Origin: an uncultured Aquimarina sp.
GTDB taxonomy: Bacteria > Bacteroidota > Bacteroidia > Flavobacteriales > Flavobacteriaceae
Direction: 5' to 3'
DNA: 64,000 nucleotides
Assembly (NCBI GenBank): GCA_947503835.1
Contig: CANNFM010000002.1
Span: 372,001 to 436,000 of the forward strand
Below are positions 1 to 8,574 of the stretch, in pieces; the first letter of the stretch is position 1; each line of letters begins with the position of its first letter. Position numbers and translations under genes: made by a program. The notes beneath the pieces were generated by a model. That model worked only from the letters and a program-made list of their open reading frames with translations, had not been told where the DNA came from and made no database searches.

Positions 1-318
1 GATGATCTTAGAGCATTTATATTAGAAATATTACTAACCTATTTTCTTATGGTCGTTATCATAAATGTTTCTACCGGCTCTAAAGAAACAGGAACAATGG
101 CAGGAATAGCAATTGGTGGTGTAGTATTATTAGAAGCCATGTTTGCCGGTCCTATTACAAAAGCATCTATGAATCCAGCGAGATCCCTTGGGCCTGCCCT
201 TTTATCAGGACATTGGGAACATCAATGGTTATATTTTATTGCTCCCATTATCGGAGCATTGTTAGCTGTAGTCACATGCAAATTGGTCAAACCAGATAAC
301 TGTTGTGATGATTGTTAA
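1..318 (+). CDS. Aquaporin / MIP family channel, C-terminal part (truncated by window start)
   Basis: The reading frame is already open at base 1, so the gene begins outside the window. The visible 105 residues carry hydrophobic segments and the second aquaporin signature, Asn-Pro-Ala in MNPARSLGPAL, which with the missing first NPA would line a water or small-solute pore in the inner membrane. A Gly/Ala-rich segment precedes the motif, as in AqpZ-type channels. The protein ends in a short cytoplasmic tail with three cysteines (NCCDDC), which is odd for this family. The family is secure; water versus glycerol or metalloid selectivity cannot be judged because the first half is absent. Confidence 0.9.
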   Translation, partial: DDLRAFILEILLTYFLMVVIINVSTGSKETGTMAGIAIGGVVLLEAMFAGPITKASMNPARSLGPALLSGHWEHQWLYFIAPIIGALLAVVTCKLVKPDNCCDDC

Positions 319-405
319 TACCTCTATTTCAATCTATGCCAGCAGGATTTGCATAATTCACTCTTTTTAACATATATTTATCATACTAATAAACATTCCC
401 CCATT

Positions 406-762
406 ATGAAGCATTTTTCTAACGAATTTTGCCAAATGCAGTTATATGATCAGTTCGTTGTACTTACCCTAAACGAAAATGTAGATTTTACTCTGGATAA
501 AGCATCAATAATAAGAGACAAATTACGCGAACATTATAAATCAAAAGATTTTTTAATGATTAGTCATCGTAAACATACTATTCACGTTGCTCCTGATATA
601 TACAAACAGGGACAATTATCAAACATGAAAGGACTTGCAATTGTCTCAAGTAACGATAGTGAAAGAGACCAAGCGATTATAGAACAACAATTATACGGTA
701 AGTCGTTCGCTTTTTTTAATTGCCTTGAAGAAGCTAAGTCATGGGCTGAAGGATATTTTTAG
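406..762 (+). CDS. Conserved hypothetical protein, STAS/SpoIIAA-like size
   Basis: This 118-residue soluble protein starts at ATG 406. An ATG at base 349 would add 19 residues unlike the rest and sits close to the aquaporin stop. No signal peptide or membrane segment is seen. The mixed alpha/beta pattern (a strand near LYDQFVVLTLNEN, a helix, a strand with FLMISHR, and a C-terminal FAFFNCLEEAKSWAEGYF) resembles the small SpoIIAA/STAS-like proteins common in flavobacteria, but no diagnostic motif is present. No function is assigned. It may be co-transcribed with the aquaporin 87 bases upstream. Confidence 0.7.
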   Translation: MKHFSNEFCQMQLYDQFVVLTLNENVDFTLDKASIIRDKLREHYKSKDFLMISHRKHTIHVAPDIYKQGQLSNMKGLAIVSSNDSERDQAIIEQQLYGKSFAFFNCLEEAKSWAEGYF

Positions 763-798
763 CTTAAAAATTATTTTTTGTTTAACAAATAATAACTT

Positions 799-826
799 TT
801 GGTTAAACAAAATCATTGTATTTTTA
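799..826 (+). promoter_or_regulatory. Possible Bacteroidetes promoter for the SRPBCC-SDR-photolyase operon
   Basis: A TTG at 799-801 is followed after 17 bases by TATTTTTA at 819-826, one mismatch from the Bacteroidetes -7 element TAnnTTTG. It lies 19 bases before the ATG at 846. The region is AT-rich, so chance matches are likely. Confidence 0.35.
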
Positions 827-845
827 CTTCAAAATCTCTTGAAGT

Positions 846-1340
846 ATGAAAATCTATACGTTAAAGGCCAAACAAAACTTACCTATATCTGTACATGAAG
901 CTTGGGACTTTTTATCGGATCCGAAAAATTTAAAAATTATAACTCCTGATTATATGGGGTTCGAAATCATATCGGGTGCAGATCGTAAAATGTATTCTGG
1001 GCAAATCATACAATACATGGTTACTCCCGTTGCGGGAATAAAAAACAAATGGGTTACAGAAATTACTCATGTTAGAGACCAGCAATATTTTGTAGACGAA
1101 CAACGTTTTGGACCTTATGCATTATGGCACCATAAGCACTTTTTAAAGGAAATACCTGGAGGTGTAGAAATGGAAGATATTATTGATTATAAGATTCCAT
1201 TTGGAATTTTAGGGCAACTTATACATCCAATAGTAGTTAAACCAAAACTTAAAGAAATTTTCAAATACCGTGAAAAGAAACTTATCGAATTATTTGGAAC
1301 ATTAGACCCCGAGACAACTAACCCAATTGTATTTGCGTAA
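846..1340 (+). CDS. SRPBCC-fold ligand-binding protein
   Basis: The 164-residue protein begins with the START/SRPBCC pattern: a strand (YTLKAKQNLPIS), a helix (VHEAWDFLSDPKNLKIITPDY), then strands ending in a long C-terminal helix (LKEIFKYREKKLIELFG). The fold builds a deep hydrophobic pocket for a lipid or aromatic ligand; the ligand here is unknown. It is cytoplasmic, with no signal peptide. The gene heads a tight operon: ten bases later starts an SDR protein, which runs directly into a photolyase, so a light- or DNA-repair-linked role is plausible but inferred only from position. Confidence 0.8.
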   Translation: MKIYTLKAKQNLPISVHEAWDFLSDPKNLKIITPDYMGFEIISGADRKMYSGQIIQYMVTPVAGIKNKWVTEITHVRDQQYFVDEQRFGPYALWHHKHFLKEIPGGVEMEDIIDYKIPFGILGQLIHPIVVKPKLKEIFKYREKKLIELFGTLDPETTNPIVFA

Positions 1341-1350
1341 AAATTAAATA

Positions 1351-2049
1351 ATGAGAAAAAATATTTTACTTATAGGAGGAAGTCATGGAATCGGTTTCGA
1401 GATAGCCCTAAAGCTATATAATGAACACAATATTTTTATAGCATCAAGAACTAATGAAAACCTTGGTAATTTAGAGGTTACTCATATCCCTTATGATGCC
1501 TCTAAGGACGAAATTGATATCACTGTACTGCCCGATCGAATCGATGGATTTGTATATTGCCCTGGAAGCATTAATCTAAAACCGTTTAAAATGCTCGATC
1601 CAAAAGATTTTGAAGAAGATATGCAGATCAATTTTATGTTTTTGATTAGAATCATACACCGTTTACTGCCCAATCTAAAGAATTCTGATCAGGCAAGTTT
1701 AATTTTCTTTAGCACCGTTGCCGTAAAAGTGGGTATGCCTTTTCATACAAGTATAGCCGCTGCTAAAGGAGCTATCGAAGGGTTCGCTAAAGCCCTGGCC
1801 GCAGAGTATGCTCCTCAATTTCGAGTTAATGTCATTGCCCCTTCTCTTACAAATACATCATTAGCAAAAAGATTGTTGGGTAATGATAAAAAAAAGGAGT
1901 TAATGGATAATCGTCACCCTATGAAACGCGTAGGGCAGGCAGAAGATATTGCAAATATTGCCGATTTTTTATTAAGTGACAACAGTAGTTGGATTACAGG
2001 GCAAATAATTGGTGTTGATGGTGGAATGTCTACACTAAACACAAATTAA
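1351..2049 (+). CDS. SDR-family protein lacking the catalytic tyrosine
   Basis: This 232-residue protein has the Rossmann nucleotide loop GGSHGIG near residue 9 and ends with the SDR tail (GQIIGVDGGMSTLN). The catalytic Ser is present in FFSTVAV, and the Lys in TSIAAAKGA, but the position four residues before that Lys, normally Tyr (YxxxK), is Ile. NAD(P) binding is therefore expected, but standard SDR chemistry is doubtful. It sits between an SRPBCC gene and a photolyase, and its stop codon directly abuts the photolyase start. A structural, sensing or altered catalytic role is possible. Confidence 0.85.
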   Translation: MRKNILLIGGSHGIGFEIALKLYNEHNIFIASRTNENLGNLEVTHIPYDASKDEIDITVLPDRIDGFVYCPGSINLKPFKMLDPKDFEEDMQINFMFLIRIIHRLLPNLKNSDQASLIFFSTVAVKVGMPFHTSIAAAKGAIEGFAKALAAEYAPQFRVNVIAPSLTNTSLAKRLLGNDKKKELMDNRHPMKRVGQAEDIANIADFLLSDNSSWITGQIIGVDGGMSTLNTN

Positions 2050-3357
2050 ATGAATCATAAAGTATCAATTTTCTGGTTTAGAAGAGATCTTAGGCTTGAT
2101 GATAATACAGGTTTATTAAATGCGCTCAAAGGTGAGCATATGGTACTTCCAATTTTTATTTTTGACAAAAACATCCTAGATCTTCTTCCAAAAAATGACG
2201 CAAGGGTTACATTTATTTATGAAACTTTGCAAAAAATACGTCAAGAACTTCAAGAAAAACACAACAGTTCTTTAGCTCAATTATACGGAACACCAGCATC
2301 AGTTTTTCAAAATTTAATTTCCAAATATGATATACAAAAAGTGTATACTAATCATGATTATGAGCCTTATGCCCAAGATCGTGATACCAAAATTGAAGCA
2401 CTTTTAAACAAAAATGAAATTGAATTCTGCTCCTTTAAAGATCAAGTAATTTTTGAAAAAGATGAAATCGTAAAAGCAGATGGTAAACCATATGTTGTTT
2501 ACACTCCCTATAAAAACAAATGGAAAGAAGCATTCAATGGTTCAAAAATGAAAATACAGGACACAAGACAGCATCTTATACATTTAATTAAAGACACAGA
2601 GCTTCCAAAAATATCTCTTGATGAAATGGGATTCACGACATCTTCTATTAAAGTTCTTAGTTATGATGCATCTTCATCTTTAATTCAAAATTATGAAGCA
2701 ACCAGAAACTTTCCTGCCATAGAAAAAGGTACATCAAAACTAGGTCCACACTTACGTTTTGGAACCGTAGGCATAAGAAGTATGATTCAAAAAGCCATTG
2801 CACAGGATAACGAAGTATTCTGGTCAGAACTAATTTGGAGAGAATTTTTTATGCAAATACTTTGGCACTACCCTCATACCACGAACAAAGCTTTTAGGCC
2901 AAAATACGATAGAATAGACTGGCGTAACAATGAAATAGAATTTGAAAAATGGAAAAATGGCGAAACTGGATATCCTATAGTAGATGCAGGTATGCGGCAA
3001 CTTAACCAAACAGGGTATATGCATAATAGAGTTCGAATGATTGTTGCCAGTTTTCTTTGCAAACACTTGTTAATAGATTGGCGTTGGGGTGAAGCTTATT
3101 TTGCAGAAAAATTGTTGGATTATGACATGTCTGCCAATGTTGGTAATTGGCAATGGGCGTCAGGTTCTGGTGTAGACGCTGCTCCATATTTCAGGATATT
3201 TAACCCAACTACGCAAACTACCAAGTTTGATAAAAATTTAGAATATATCAATACATGGGTAAAAGATGTAAACGAACTTACATATCCTCAACCTATAGTA
3301 GATCATAAAATAGCCCGCGAACGTTGTTTAAAAATCTATAAAGAAGCTATTAACTAA
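2050..3357 (+). CDS. phr: Deoxyribodipyrimidine photolyase / cryptochrome
   Basis: The 435 residues fit the photolyase/cryptochrome family. An N-terminal antenna-binding Rossmann domain begins with IFWFRRDLRLDDNT, and the C-terminal FAD domain contains WSELIWREFF, a GYPIVDAGMRQL block, MHNRVRMI, and NWQWASGSGVDAAPYFRIFNP, which line the FAD and lesion pocket. Class I CPD photolyases are usually 430-480 residues, so the gene is complete. It would repair UV-induced pyrimidine dimers using light. The start directly follows the SDR stop codon (no gap), indicating translational coupling. Cryptochrome signalling cannot be excluded by sequence alone. Confidence 0.95.
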   Translation: MNHKVSIFWFRRDLRLDDNTGLLNALKGEHMVLPIFIFDKNILDLLPKNDARVTFIYETLQKIRQELQEKHNSSLAQLYGTPASVFQNLISKYDIQKVYTNHDYEPYAQDRDTKIEALLNKNEIEFCSFKDQVIFEKDEIVKADGKPYVVYTPYKNKWKEAFNGSKMKIQDTRQHLIHLIKDTELPKISLDEMGFTTSSIKVLSYDASSSLIQNYEATRNFPAIEKGTSKLGPHLRFGTVGIRSMIQKAIAQDNEVFWSELIWREFFMQILWHYPHTTNKAFRPKYDRIDWRNNEIEFEKWKNGETGYPIVDAGMRQLNQTGYMHNRVRMIVASFLCKHLLIDWRWGEAYFAEKLLDYDMSANVGNWQWASGSGVDAAPYFRIFNPTTQTTKFDKNLEYINTWVKDVNELTYPQPIVDHKIARERCLKIYKEAIN

Positions 3358-3453
3358 GAAAAAATATAACATTTTTTTAAAGTAATCGGAGCAAAGTTTT
3401 TTGTATTTTAAATGCAGCTTTATAGCATTACTAACCTTAAAAACTTCAAACTT

Positions 3454-3816
3454 ATGGACACACAACAAGTAGCAGATCGTTTAGTCGAACTTTGCCGTAT
3501 AGGCGAAAATATGCAAGCCATAAATGAGCTTTATGATCAAAATGTAGTAAGTAAAGAAATGCCGGGTGTACCAAACTCAACGACATCGGGTAAAGATGCT
3601 GTAGCCAAAAAAAGTGAAGATTGGTATGCAACTGTAGAAGAATTTCATGGAGGAGAAATTTCTGATCCAATCGTTGCAGAAGGCCATTTTAGTTGTAAAA
3701 TGAAGATGGACTGTACTTTTAAAGGTCAGGGTCGAATGCAAATAGAGGAACTTGCGGTGTATCAGGTAAATAATGGAAAAATCACCGAAGAACAGTTTTT
3801 TTATACCGTCCCATAA
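3454..3816 (+). CDS. SnoaL-like / NTF2-fold protein
   Basis: From ATG 3454 the protein is 120 residues. An upstream ATG at 3412 would add 14 residues with no family character. The order of an initial helix (QQVADRLVELCRIGENMQAINELYD), a VVSKEMPG strand, and repeated curved strands ending GKITEEQFFYTV matches the NTF2-like/SnoaL barrel of ~120-140 residues. Such proteins are small cone-shaped pockets used as ketosteroid isomerases, cyclases or stress proteins. No catalytic Asp/His set is obvious, so function is open. It is transcribed alone after the photolyase. Confidence 0.8.
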   Translation: MDTQQVADRLVELCRIGENMQAINELYDQNVVSKEMPGVPNSTTSGKDAVAKKSEDWYATVEEFHGGEISDPIVAEGHFSCKMKMDCTFKGQGRMQIEELAVYQVNNGKITEEQFFYTVP

Positions 3817-3842
3817 TTATAACTACCAAAAAAACACTGTAT

Positions 3843-4478
3843 TTAAAACTTAACACCAACAGACAGTTGAAAGACAGAGTTTTGTTGATTAAGATCGTTA
3901 TTATTGACACCTTTAACGTCAGTAATATCAGCTAAACCTATGGTGTAACGTGCTTGAAAAAAAGCGCCCATTTCAAACTGATATCCCAATCCTATATTTG
4001 CAGCATAATCAATTTCAGAATAAAATTCTTTAACATCAATATCTGACTTCTCTACGGCACCGTTTAAATTGTTTTTTAACTGACGTACTGCTGAAGCCAA
4101 ATACCCTACTTGTGGGCCTACTTCTATACTAAACCCGGGAACTACATAAAATGGGTAATACTTCAGCATCACCGGTAGATAAATATAATCTAATTTCAGT
4201 ACTTCTTTTTCAAAATTTGGTTCTTCGCTATCGTATTTCACCCCTTGAAAAGAGTATAATAATTCTGGTTGCAGAGCTAAATATTCATTAATAGGAATTT
4301 CTGCAGCTAAACCCACATGAACAATTGTTCTTGGATTAAAACGTTTAGCATCATCACCAACTATCTCTGCAATATTAATCCCAAATTTAAAGCCCATTTC
4401 AAAAGATTCTACTTGAGCATTAGCTTTATGAGAAAACAAAGCAAGAACTAAAACAATAAAAAGAAGTTTTTTAATCAT
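3843..4478 (-). CDS. PorT-like outer-membrane beta-barrel protein
   Basis: The 211-residue product starts with a Sec signal peptide (KKLLFIVLVLALFSHKANA) and continues with alternating amphipathic strands ending in the aromatic residue typical of outer-membrane barrels (FQLSVGVKF). Phrases such as MGFKFGINIAEIVGD and YLALQPELLYSFQGV are typical of the outer_membrane_beta-barrel/PorT-like family abundant in Bacteroidetes. It probably forms an eight-stranded barrel in the outer membrane with no assigned function. It is monocistronic and converges with the SnoaL-like gene, 26 bases away. Confidence 0.85.
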   Translation of the reverse strand: MIKKLLFIVLVLALFSHKANAQVESFEMGFKFGINIAEIVGDDAKRFNPRTIVHVGLAAEIPINEYLALQPELLYSFQGVKYDSEEPNFEKEVLKLDYIYLPVMLKYYPFYVVPGFSIEVGPQVGYLASAVRQLKNNLNGAVEKSDIDVKEFYSEIDYAANIGLGYQFEMGAFFQARYTIGLADITDVKGVNNNDLNQQNSVFQLSVGVKF

Positions 4479-4725
4479 AACTAAAAAATTTGGAGCAAAA
4501 CATTTATATAAACGAAAAAAAATGCGTTAAATTTCTTCGGTAATGGTTTAAGTTGGATTTCTGCACTCATACACCTACATCATACTTGCACTTATCACAA
4601 AAAAAAATCTAATAATTCATCTTCAACATCAATAAATACATTGAAAAATGTTAAAAACAAGAAACCAAAAGTAAAGAACACGATCCAGAAATAAAAGAAA
4701 TATAATTAGACAAGTACTAAATTCA

Positions 4726-5610
4726 TTACAATTCTAATAAGTTTTTAATCTGTTGCAAGGCCGGATTCCGATTATTTTCTTTCCAAATCACAGATAACTT
4801 TGTCTTTTGAGGTATTCTAGGGATTTCCAAAAACTTAACCCCAAGATCAAACCCATATTGTAGTGACGTAGGGACTATTGCTACTCCTAGCCCACTCTCT
4901 ACCAATTTATAAATAGTTTGTGCATGAACAGATTTATGAGATACCATGGGTGTAAATCCCTTGTCTTCGCATATACTCATGATCTTATCGTAATACAATG
5001 AACTATAATCTGATGAAAATAACACAAAATTCTCCTTAGATACCTGATCAATCCTTTTGAATGTATCAATAGTAAGGTGATGGTTCTTGGGTACTACCAA
5101 TGAAAAAGTATCTATATATACAGTTTTCATTTTTAAACCATTAGGTACCCGAGAAAGTCTTACAAATCCGAGATCCAGCTGATCTTTTTCTATTGCATCA
5201 ACCTGTAGATAATTTGGCATTTCTTCGAGACTAAACTGTATCCCTGGGAACTCTTTATTTGATTGAATCAATAATTCTGGAATAACTGTTTGCATAGCAG
5301 ATCCTAAAAACCCTATACGTATTTCACCTTCACTTCCTTCATTAATTAAACGCGTTTGTTTGATAGAAAAATCAATATGATTACGGATGTACTCTAATTC
5401 TTTTTTTAGATAAAGTCCGGCTGGGGTTAAATTCACATTTCTTTTATTTCTAACAAATAATGGTACCCCAATAATCATTTCCATTTGCTTAATCTGTCGA
5501 CTCAAACCTGGCTGAGAAATAAACAACCTTTCTGCTGCTTTTCTAAAATGTAATTCTTCGGCTACTGCCAAAAAATAGGTAAAATGTCTTAGCTCTAACT
5601 GATAACTCAT
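4726..5610 (-). CDS. LysR-family transcriptional regulator, probable regulator of hut
   Basis: The protein (294 residues from ATG 5610) opens with a typical LysR winged helix-turn-helix, MSYQLELRHFTYFLAV through FRKAAERLFISQPGLSRQIKQ, and continues with a periplasmic-binding-protein-like effector domain. A longer start at 5661 would put 17 residues before the canonical N-terminus, so 5610 is preferred. It is divergent from hutH with 84 bases between the starts. That spacer holds an imperfect 36-base palindrome. LysR proteins usually act on the divergent neighbour, so control of the histidine operon by histidine or urocanate is the natural inference. Confidence 0.92.
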   Translation of the reverse strand: MSYQLELRHFTYFLAVAEELHFRKAAERLFISQPGLSRQIKQMEMIIGVPLFVRNKRNVNLTPAGLYLKKELEYIRNHIDFSIKQTRLINEGSEGEIRIGFLGSAMQTVIPELLIQSNKEFPGIQFSLEEMPNYLQVDAIEKDQLDLGFVRLSRVPNGLKMKTVYIDTFSLVVPKNHHLTIDTFKRIDQVSKENFVLFSSDYSSLYYDKIMSICEDKGFTPMVSHKSVHAQTIYKLVESGLGVAIVPTSLQYGFDLGVKFLEIPRIPQKTKLSVIWKENNRNPALQQIKNLLEL

Positions 5611-5615
5611 AGTTA

Positions 5616-5651
5616 TTAATAATTGACAAAATAAGTATTTTGAATTATTAA
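5616..5651. promoter_or_regulatory. Extended palindrome between lysR and hutH, candidate operator
   Basis: The outer arms TTAATAATT (5616-5624) and AATTATTAA (5643-5651) are perfect 9-base inverted repeats. Inside them CAAAATA (5627-5633) and TATTTTG (5636-5642) are perfect 7-base inverted repeats. The element spans most of the region from 6 bases upstream of the lysR start to 44 before hutH. LysR proteins bind T-N11-A type interrupted palindromes, so an operator for the divergent pair is likely. Confidence 0.55.
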
Positions 5652-5694
5652 AAGTAAGCATTAGTTTAGTAACTACAAATTAGAAGTATTTATA

Positions 5695-7275
5695 ATGCAA
5701 GATATATCACATCATTTTTCATACGGGGAAGACTACCTAACTTCTGGAACCGCTATAAAAATAGCTCAAGGAGACATAAAAGGGATCATTTCTGAAACTA
5801 CCCGAGAGAGGATTCAAAAAAGTCGACAAGTTGTAGACAATATAGTCGATAAAGGCCATCCAGTTTATGGGATCAACACGGGTTTTGGCCCTCTTTGTAC
5901 CACAAAAATTTCTAAAGAAGAAACAAAAGTATTACAAAGTAATATTCTGCAAAGTCATAGTGTTGGTGTAGGAGAGCCTATTGATTCTCAAATTGCCAAA
6001 TTGATGATGATACTTAAGGTACAATCATTATCCAAAGGCTATTCTGGAATTGCAATAAAAACAATAGAACGAATATTATGGCACATAGACAACAATGCCA
6101 TTCCTGTTGTACCCAGTCAAGGATCAGTAGGTGCCTCGGGTGATTTAGCTCCTTTATCCCATCTGTTTTTACCCCTAATTGGATTAGGAAAAGTTGAATA
6201 TCAACAAAAAGTAATACCTACAAAAGACTTATTTAGGCTAACCGGGTTAACACCTCTTGATTTAGAACCAAAAGAAGGGCTTGCCTTAATAAACGGCACA
6301 CAATTTATCGCTGCTCATGCAGTACAAGTGTTAGCAAAACTACATAATTGTCTCTCTCAGGCAGATATTATTGGTGCCATGATGATCGAGGGTTTACAGG
6401 GTTCTGTAAAACCTTTCTATAAAGAACTGCATCAACTACGTCCTTTTAAAGGAAATGTTCATACCGCAAACAGAGTAAAATCTCTATTAAAAGGATCTGA
6501 AATCATGGAAGACCATATCGATTGTGACCGAGTTCAAGATCCTTATTCGTTGCGCTGTATACCCCAAGTTCATGGTGCTTCAAGAAATGCATGGTTACAC
6601 TTAAAAGAACTACTCGAAGTAGAGTTAAATTCTGTTACAGACAACCCGATTATCATAGATGAGGATCTAACCATTAGTGGCGGTAGTTTTCACGGGCAAC
6701 CTTTGGCAATGGCTTTGGATTATGCTTGTTTAGCAGCTTCAGAGTTAGGTAATATTTCAGATCGAAGGATATATCTGGCTTTAGAAGGCAATTCTCCTGG
6801 GGTGCCAAAATTACTAATGGAAGATACCGGGATCAATTCTGGATATATGATTCTTCAATACACCACAGCAGCATTAGCTAGCGAAAACAAAGGATTATGT
6901 TTTCCTTCAAGTGCAGATAGCATTCCGACATCTCTTGGTCAAGAAGATCATGTGAGTATGGGATCTATAGGTGGTAGAAAAGCTTTAAGAGTGATACACA
7001 ATGTAGAAAAAATTCTGGCTATCGAGCTTTTAACTGCTGCTCAGGCTTTTGAGTTTAGAAAACCCTTAAAATCGGGGATGATTCTTGATGAAATTCATAA
7101 ACAGGTAAGAACCAAAGTTTCTTTTGCTGATAAAGACCGAGTATTTGCCGATGATATTGAAAAAGGAATTGAAATGATTAAAAATAAAACGATAATTAAT
7201 ATAGCCAATCAAGTTTCTAAAAGGGAAAAATTATCATTAGAGACAGAATTTTCTAGTGAATTTGAAGTATATTAA
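5695..7275 (+). CDS. hutH: Histidine ammonia-lyase
   Basis: The 526-residue enzyme deaminates L-histidine to urocanate, the first step of histidine degradation. The Ala147-Ser148-Gly149 triad in GSVGASGDLAPLSH cyclises to the MIO electrophile. YGINTGFGPL near residue 58 supplies the catalytic Tyr, and QEDHVSMG in the second half is also typical. The length is near the usual ~510. It is the first gene of a four-gene run (hutH, hutI, hutU, hutG) with gaps of 36, 6 and 23 bases, divergent from a LysR regulator. Confidence 0.97.
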   Translation: MQDISHHFSYGEDYLTSGTAIKIAQGDIKGIISETTRERIQKSRQVVDNIVDKGHPVYGINTGFGPLCTTKISKEETKVLQSNILQSHSVGVGEPIDSQIAKLMMILKVQSLSKGYSGIAIKTIERILWHIDNNAIPVVPSQGSVGASGDLAPLSHLFLPLIGLGKVEYQQKVIPTKDLFRLTGLTPLDLEPKEGLALINGTQFIAAHAVQVLAKLHNCLSQADIIGAMMIEGLQGSVKPFYKELHQLRPFKGNVHTANRVKSLLKGSEIMEDHIDCDRVQDPYSLRCIPQVHGASRNAWLHLKELLEVELNSVTDNPIIIDEDLTISGGSFHGQPLAMALDYACLAASELGNISDRRIYLALEGNSPGVPKLLMEDTGINSGYMILQYTTAALASENKGLCFPSSADSIPTSLGQEDHVSMGSIGGRKALRVIHNVEKILAIELLTAAQAFEFRKPLKSGMILDEIHKQVRTKVSFADKDRVFADDIEKGIEMIKNKTIINIANQVSKREKLSLETEFSSEFEVY

Positions 7276-7311
7276 TTAGATAAATATGTATTGCAGAAAC
7301 AGCAAAGTAAT

Positions 7312-8568
7312 ATGATGAACAACTATAAATTAATAGGCCCAATTTCACAACTCATGAGTATGGAAAAAGTTGCCTTGAAGGGTGCTATCAAAGATGAAGA
7401 AGTACCCATATTAGAAAACATGGGAATACTTATTGAAGGAGAACAAATTCATAGTATTGGTAACTATTCAGAAATAGAAAAAAAAGCAGTCTCACTTGAT
7501 GCAGAAATTATTGAATTACAATCCAACTATGTCTGTACACCTGGATTTATTGATGCCCATACTCACATTTGTTTTTCGGGTTCAAGAGCAAGGGATTATG
7601 CTATGCGTAATGCCGGTAAATCCTATTTAGAAATAGCCGAGGCTGGCGGTGGGATTTGGGATACAGTAACGCAAACCAGAAAAGCAACACAAGAAGAACT
7701 AACCTATGGCATCCTAAAGAGAGCCAATGTATTATTAAAAACAGGAATCACAACCATTGAGGTAAAAAGTGGATATGGGTTATCTGTACACGAAGAGTTA
7801 AAAATGCTGCGTGCCATAAAAAATGCAAACAAAGACCTCGAAGCAGATCTTATTGCTACTTGTCTTGCAGGGCATATGCTTCCAAAAGACTTTGATGGAG
7901 ATCATAAAGAATACCTAGAGGTTATAAGCAATACCCTTTTTCCAATTCTAAAAGAAGAAAATCTAACCAATAGGATTGATGCCTTTATCGAAAAAAGTGC
8001 TTTCCTTCCATCTGACATTTACCCTTATTTTAGAAAAGCAAAAGCTATGGGATTTGATATTACGGTACATGCAGATCAATTTAGTACTGGTGGTAGCGAG
8101 GTAGCTGTAGAAATAAATGCGGTTAGTGCAGATCATCTTGAGGCAAGCACCGACGATGAAATAGAAATGTTGGCAAAAAGTAATGTAATTTCTATAGCAT
8201 TACCGGGCGCTTCCATTGGATTGGGATGTAACTTTACCCCTGCCAGAAAAATATTAGATGCAGGAGGAGCATTGGCCATTGCTAGTGATTGGAATCCAGG
8301 TTCTGCACCTATGGGCGATCTGCTAACACAAGCCTGTATTTTAGGAACATTCGAAAAACTATCAAATACTGAAGTCTTAGCAGGAATAACATCTAGAGCA
8401 GCAGCAGCGTTAAACCTTAAAGACCGAGGAAGATTAATGACCGGAATGCTTGCTGATTTCAACTTGTTTCAGGCCGATCATTTTAATGAAATATTCTATC
8501 ACCAAGGTAAACTTGTTCCTTCACAGGTATGGAAACGAGGAGATATTGTGTATTCTGACCATAATTAA
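7312..8568 (+). CDS. hutI: Imidazolonepropionase
   Basis: This amidohydrolase opens the ring of imidazolone-5-propionate to N-formimidoyl-L-glutamate, the third step of histidine degradation. The metal-binding His-x-His is in GFIDAHTHICFSG. Downstream are KSGYGL, a CLAGHMLPKDF block, the VHADQFS metal/substrate segment and ASDWNPGS with the catalytic Asp. The frame is open from TTG 7291, but ATG 7312 or the adjacent ATG 7315 gives a normal N-terminus, so 7312 is chosen; the protein is then 418 residues. Only 6 bases separate it from hutU. Confidence 0.95.
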   Translation: MMNNYKLIGPISQLMSMEKVALKGAIKDEEVPILENMGILIEGEQIHSIGNYSEIEKKAVSLDAEIIELQSNYVCTPGFIDAHTHICFSGSRARDYAMRNAGKSYLEIAEAGGGIWDTVTQTRKATQEELTYGILKRANVLLKTGITTIEVKSGYGLSVHEELKMLRAIKNANKDLEADLIATCLAGHMLPKDFDGDHKEYLEVISNTLFPILKEENLTNRIDAFIEKSAFLPSDIYPYFRKAKAMGFDITVHADQFSTGGSEVAVEINAVSADHLEASTDDEIEMLAKSNVISIALPGASIGLGCNFTPARKILDAGGALAIASDWNPGSAPMGDLLTQACILGTFEKLSNTEVLAGITSRAAAALNLKDRGRLMTGMLADFNLFQADHFNEIFYHQGKLVPSQVWKRGDIVYSDHN

Positions 8569-8574
8569 AGATAA

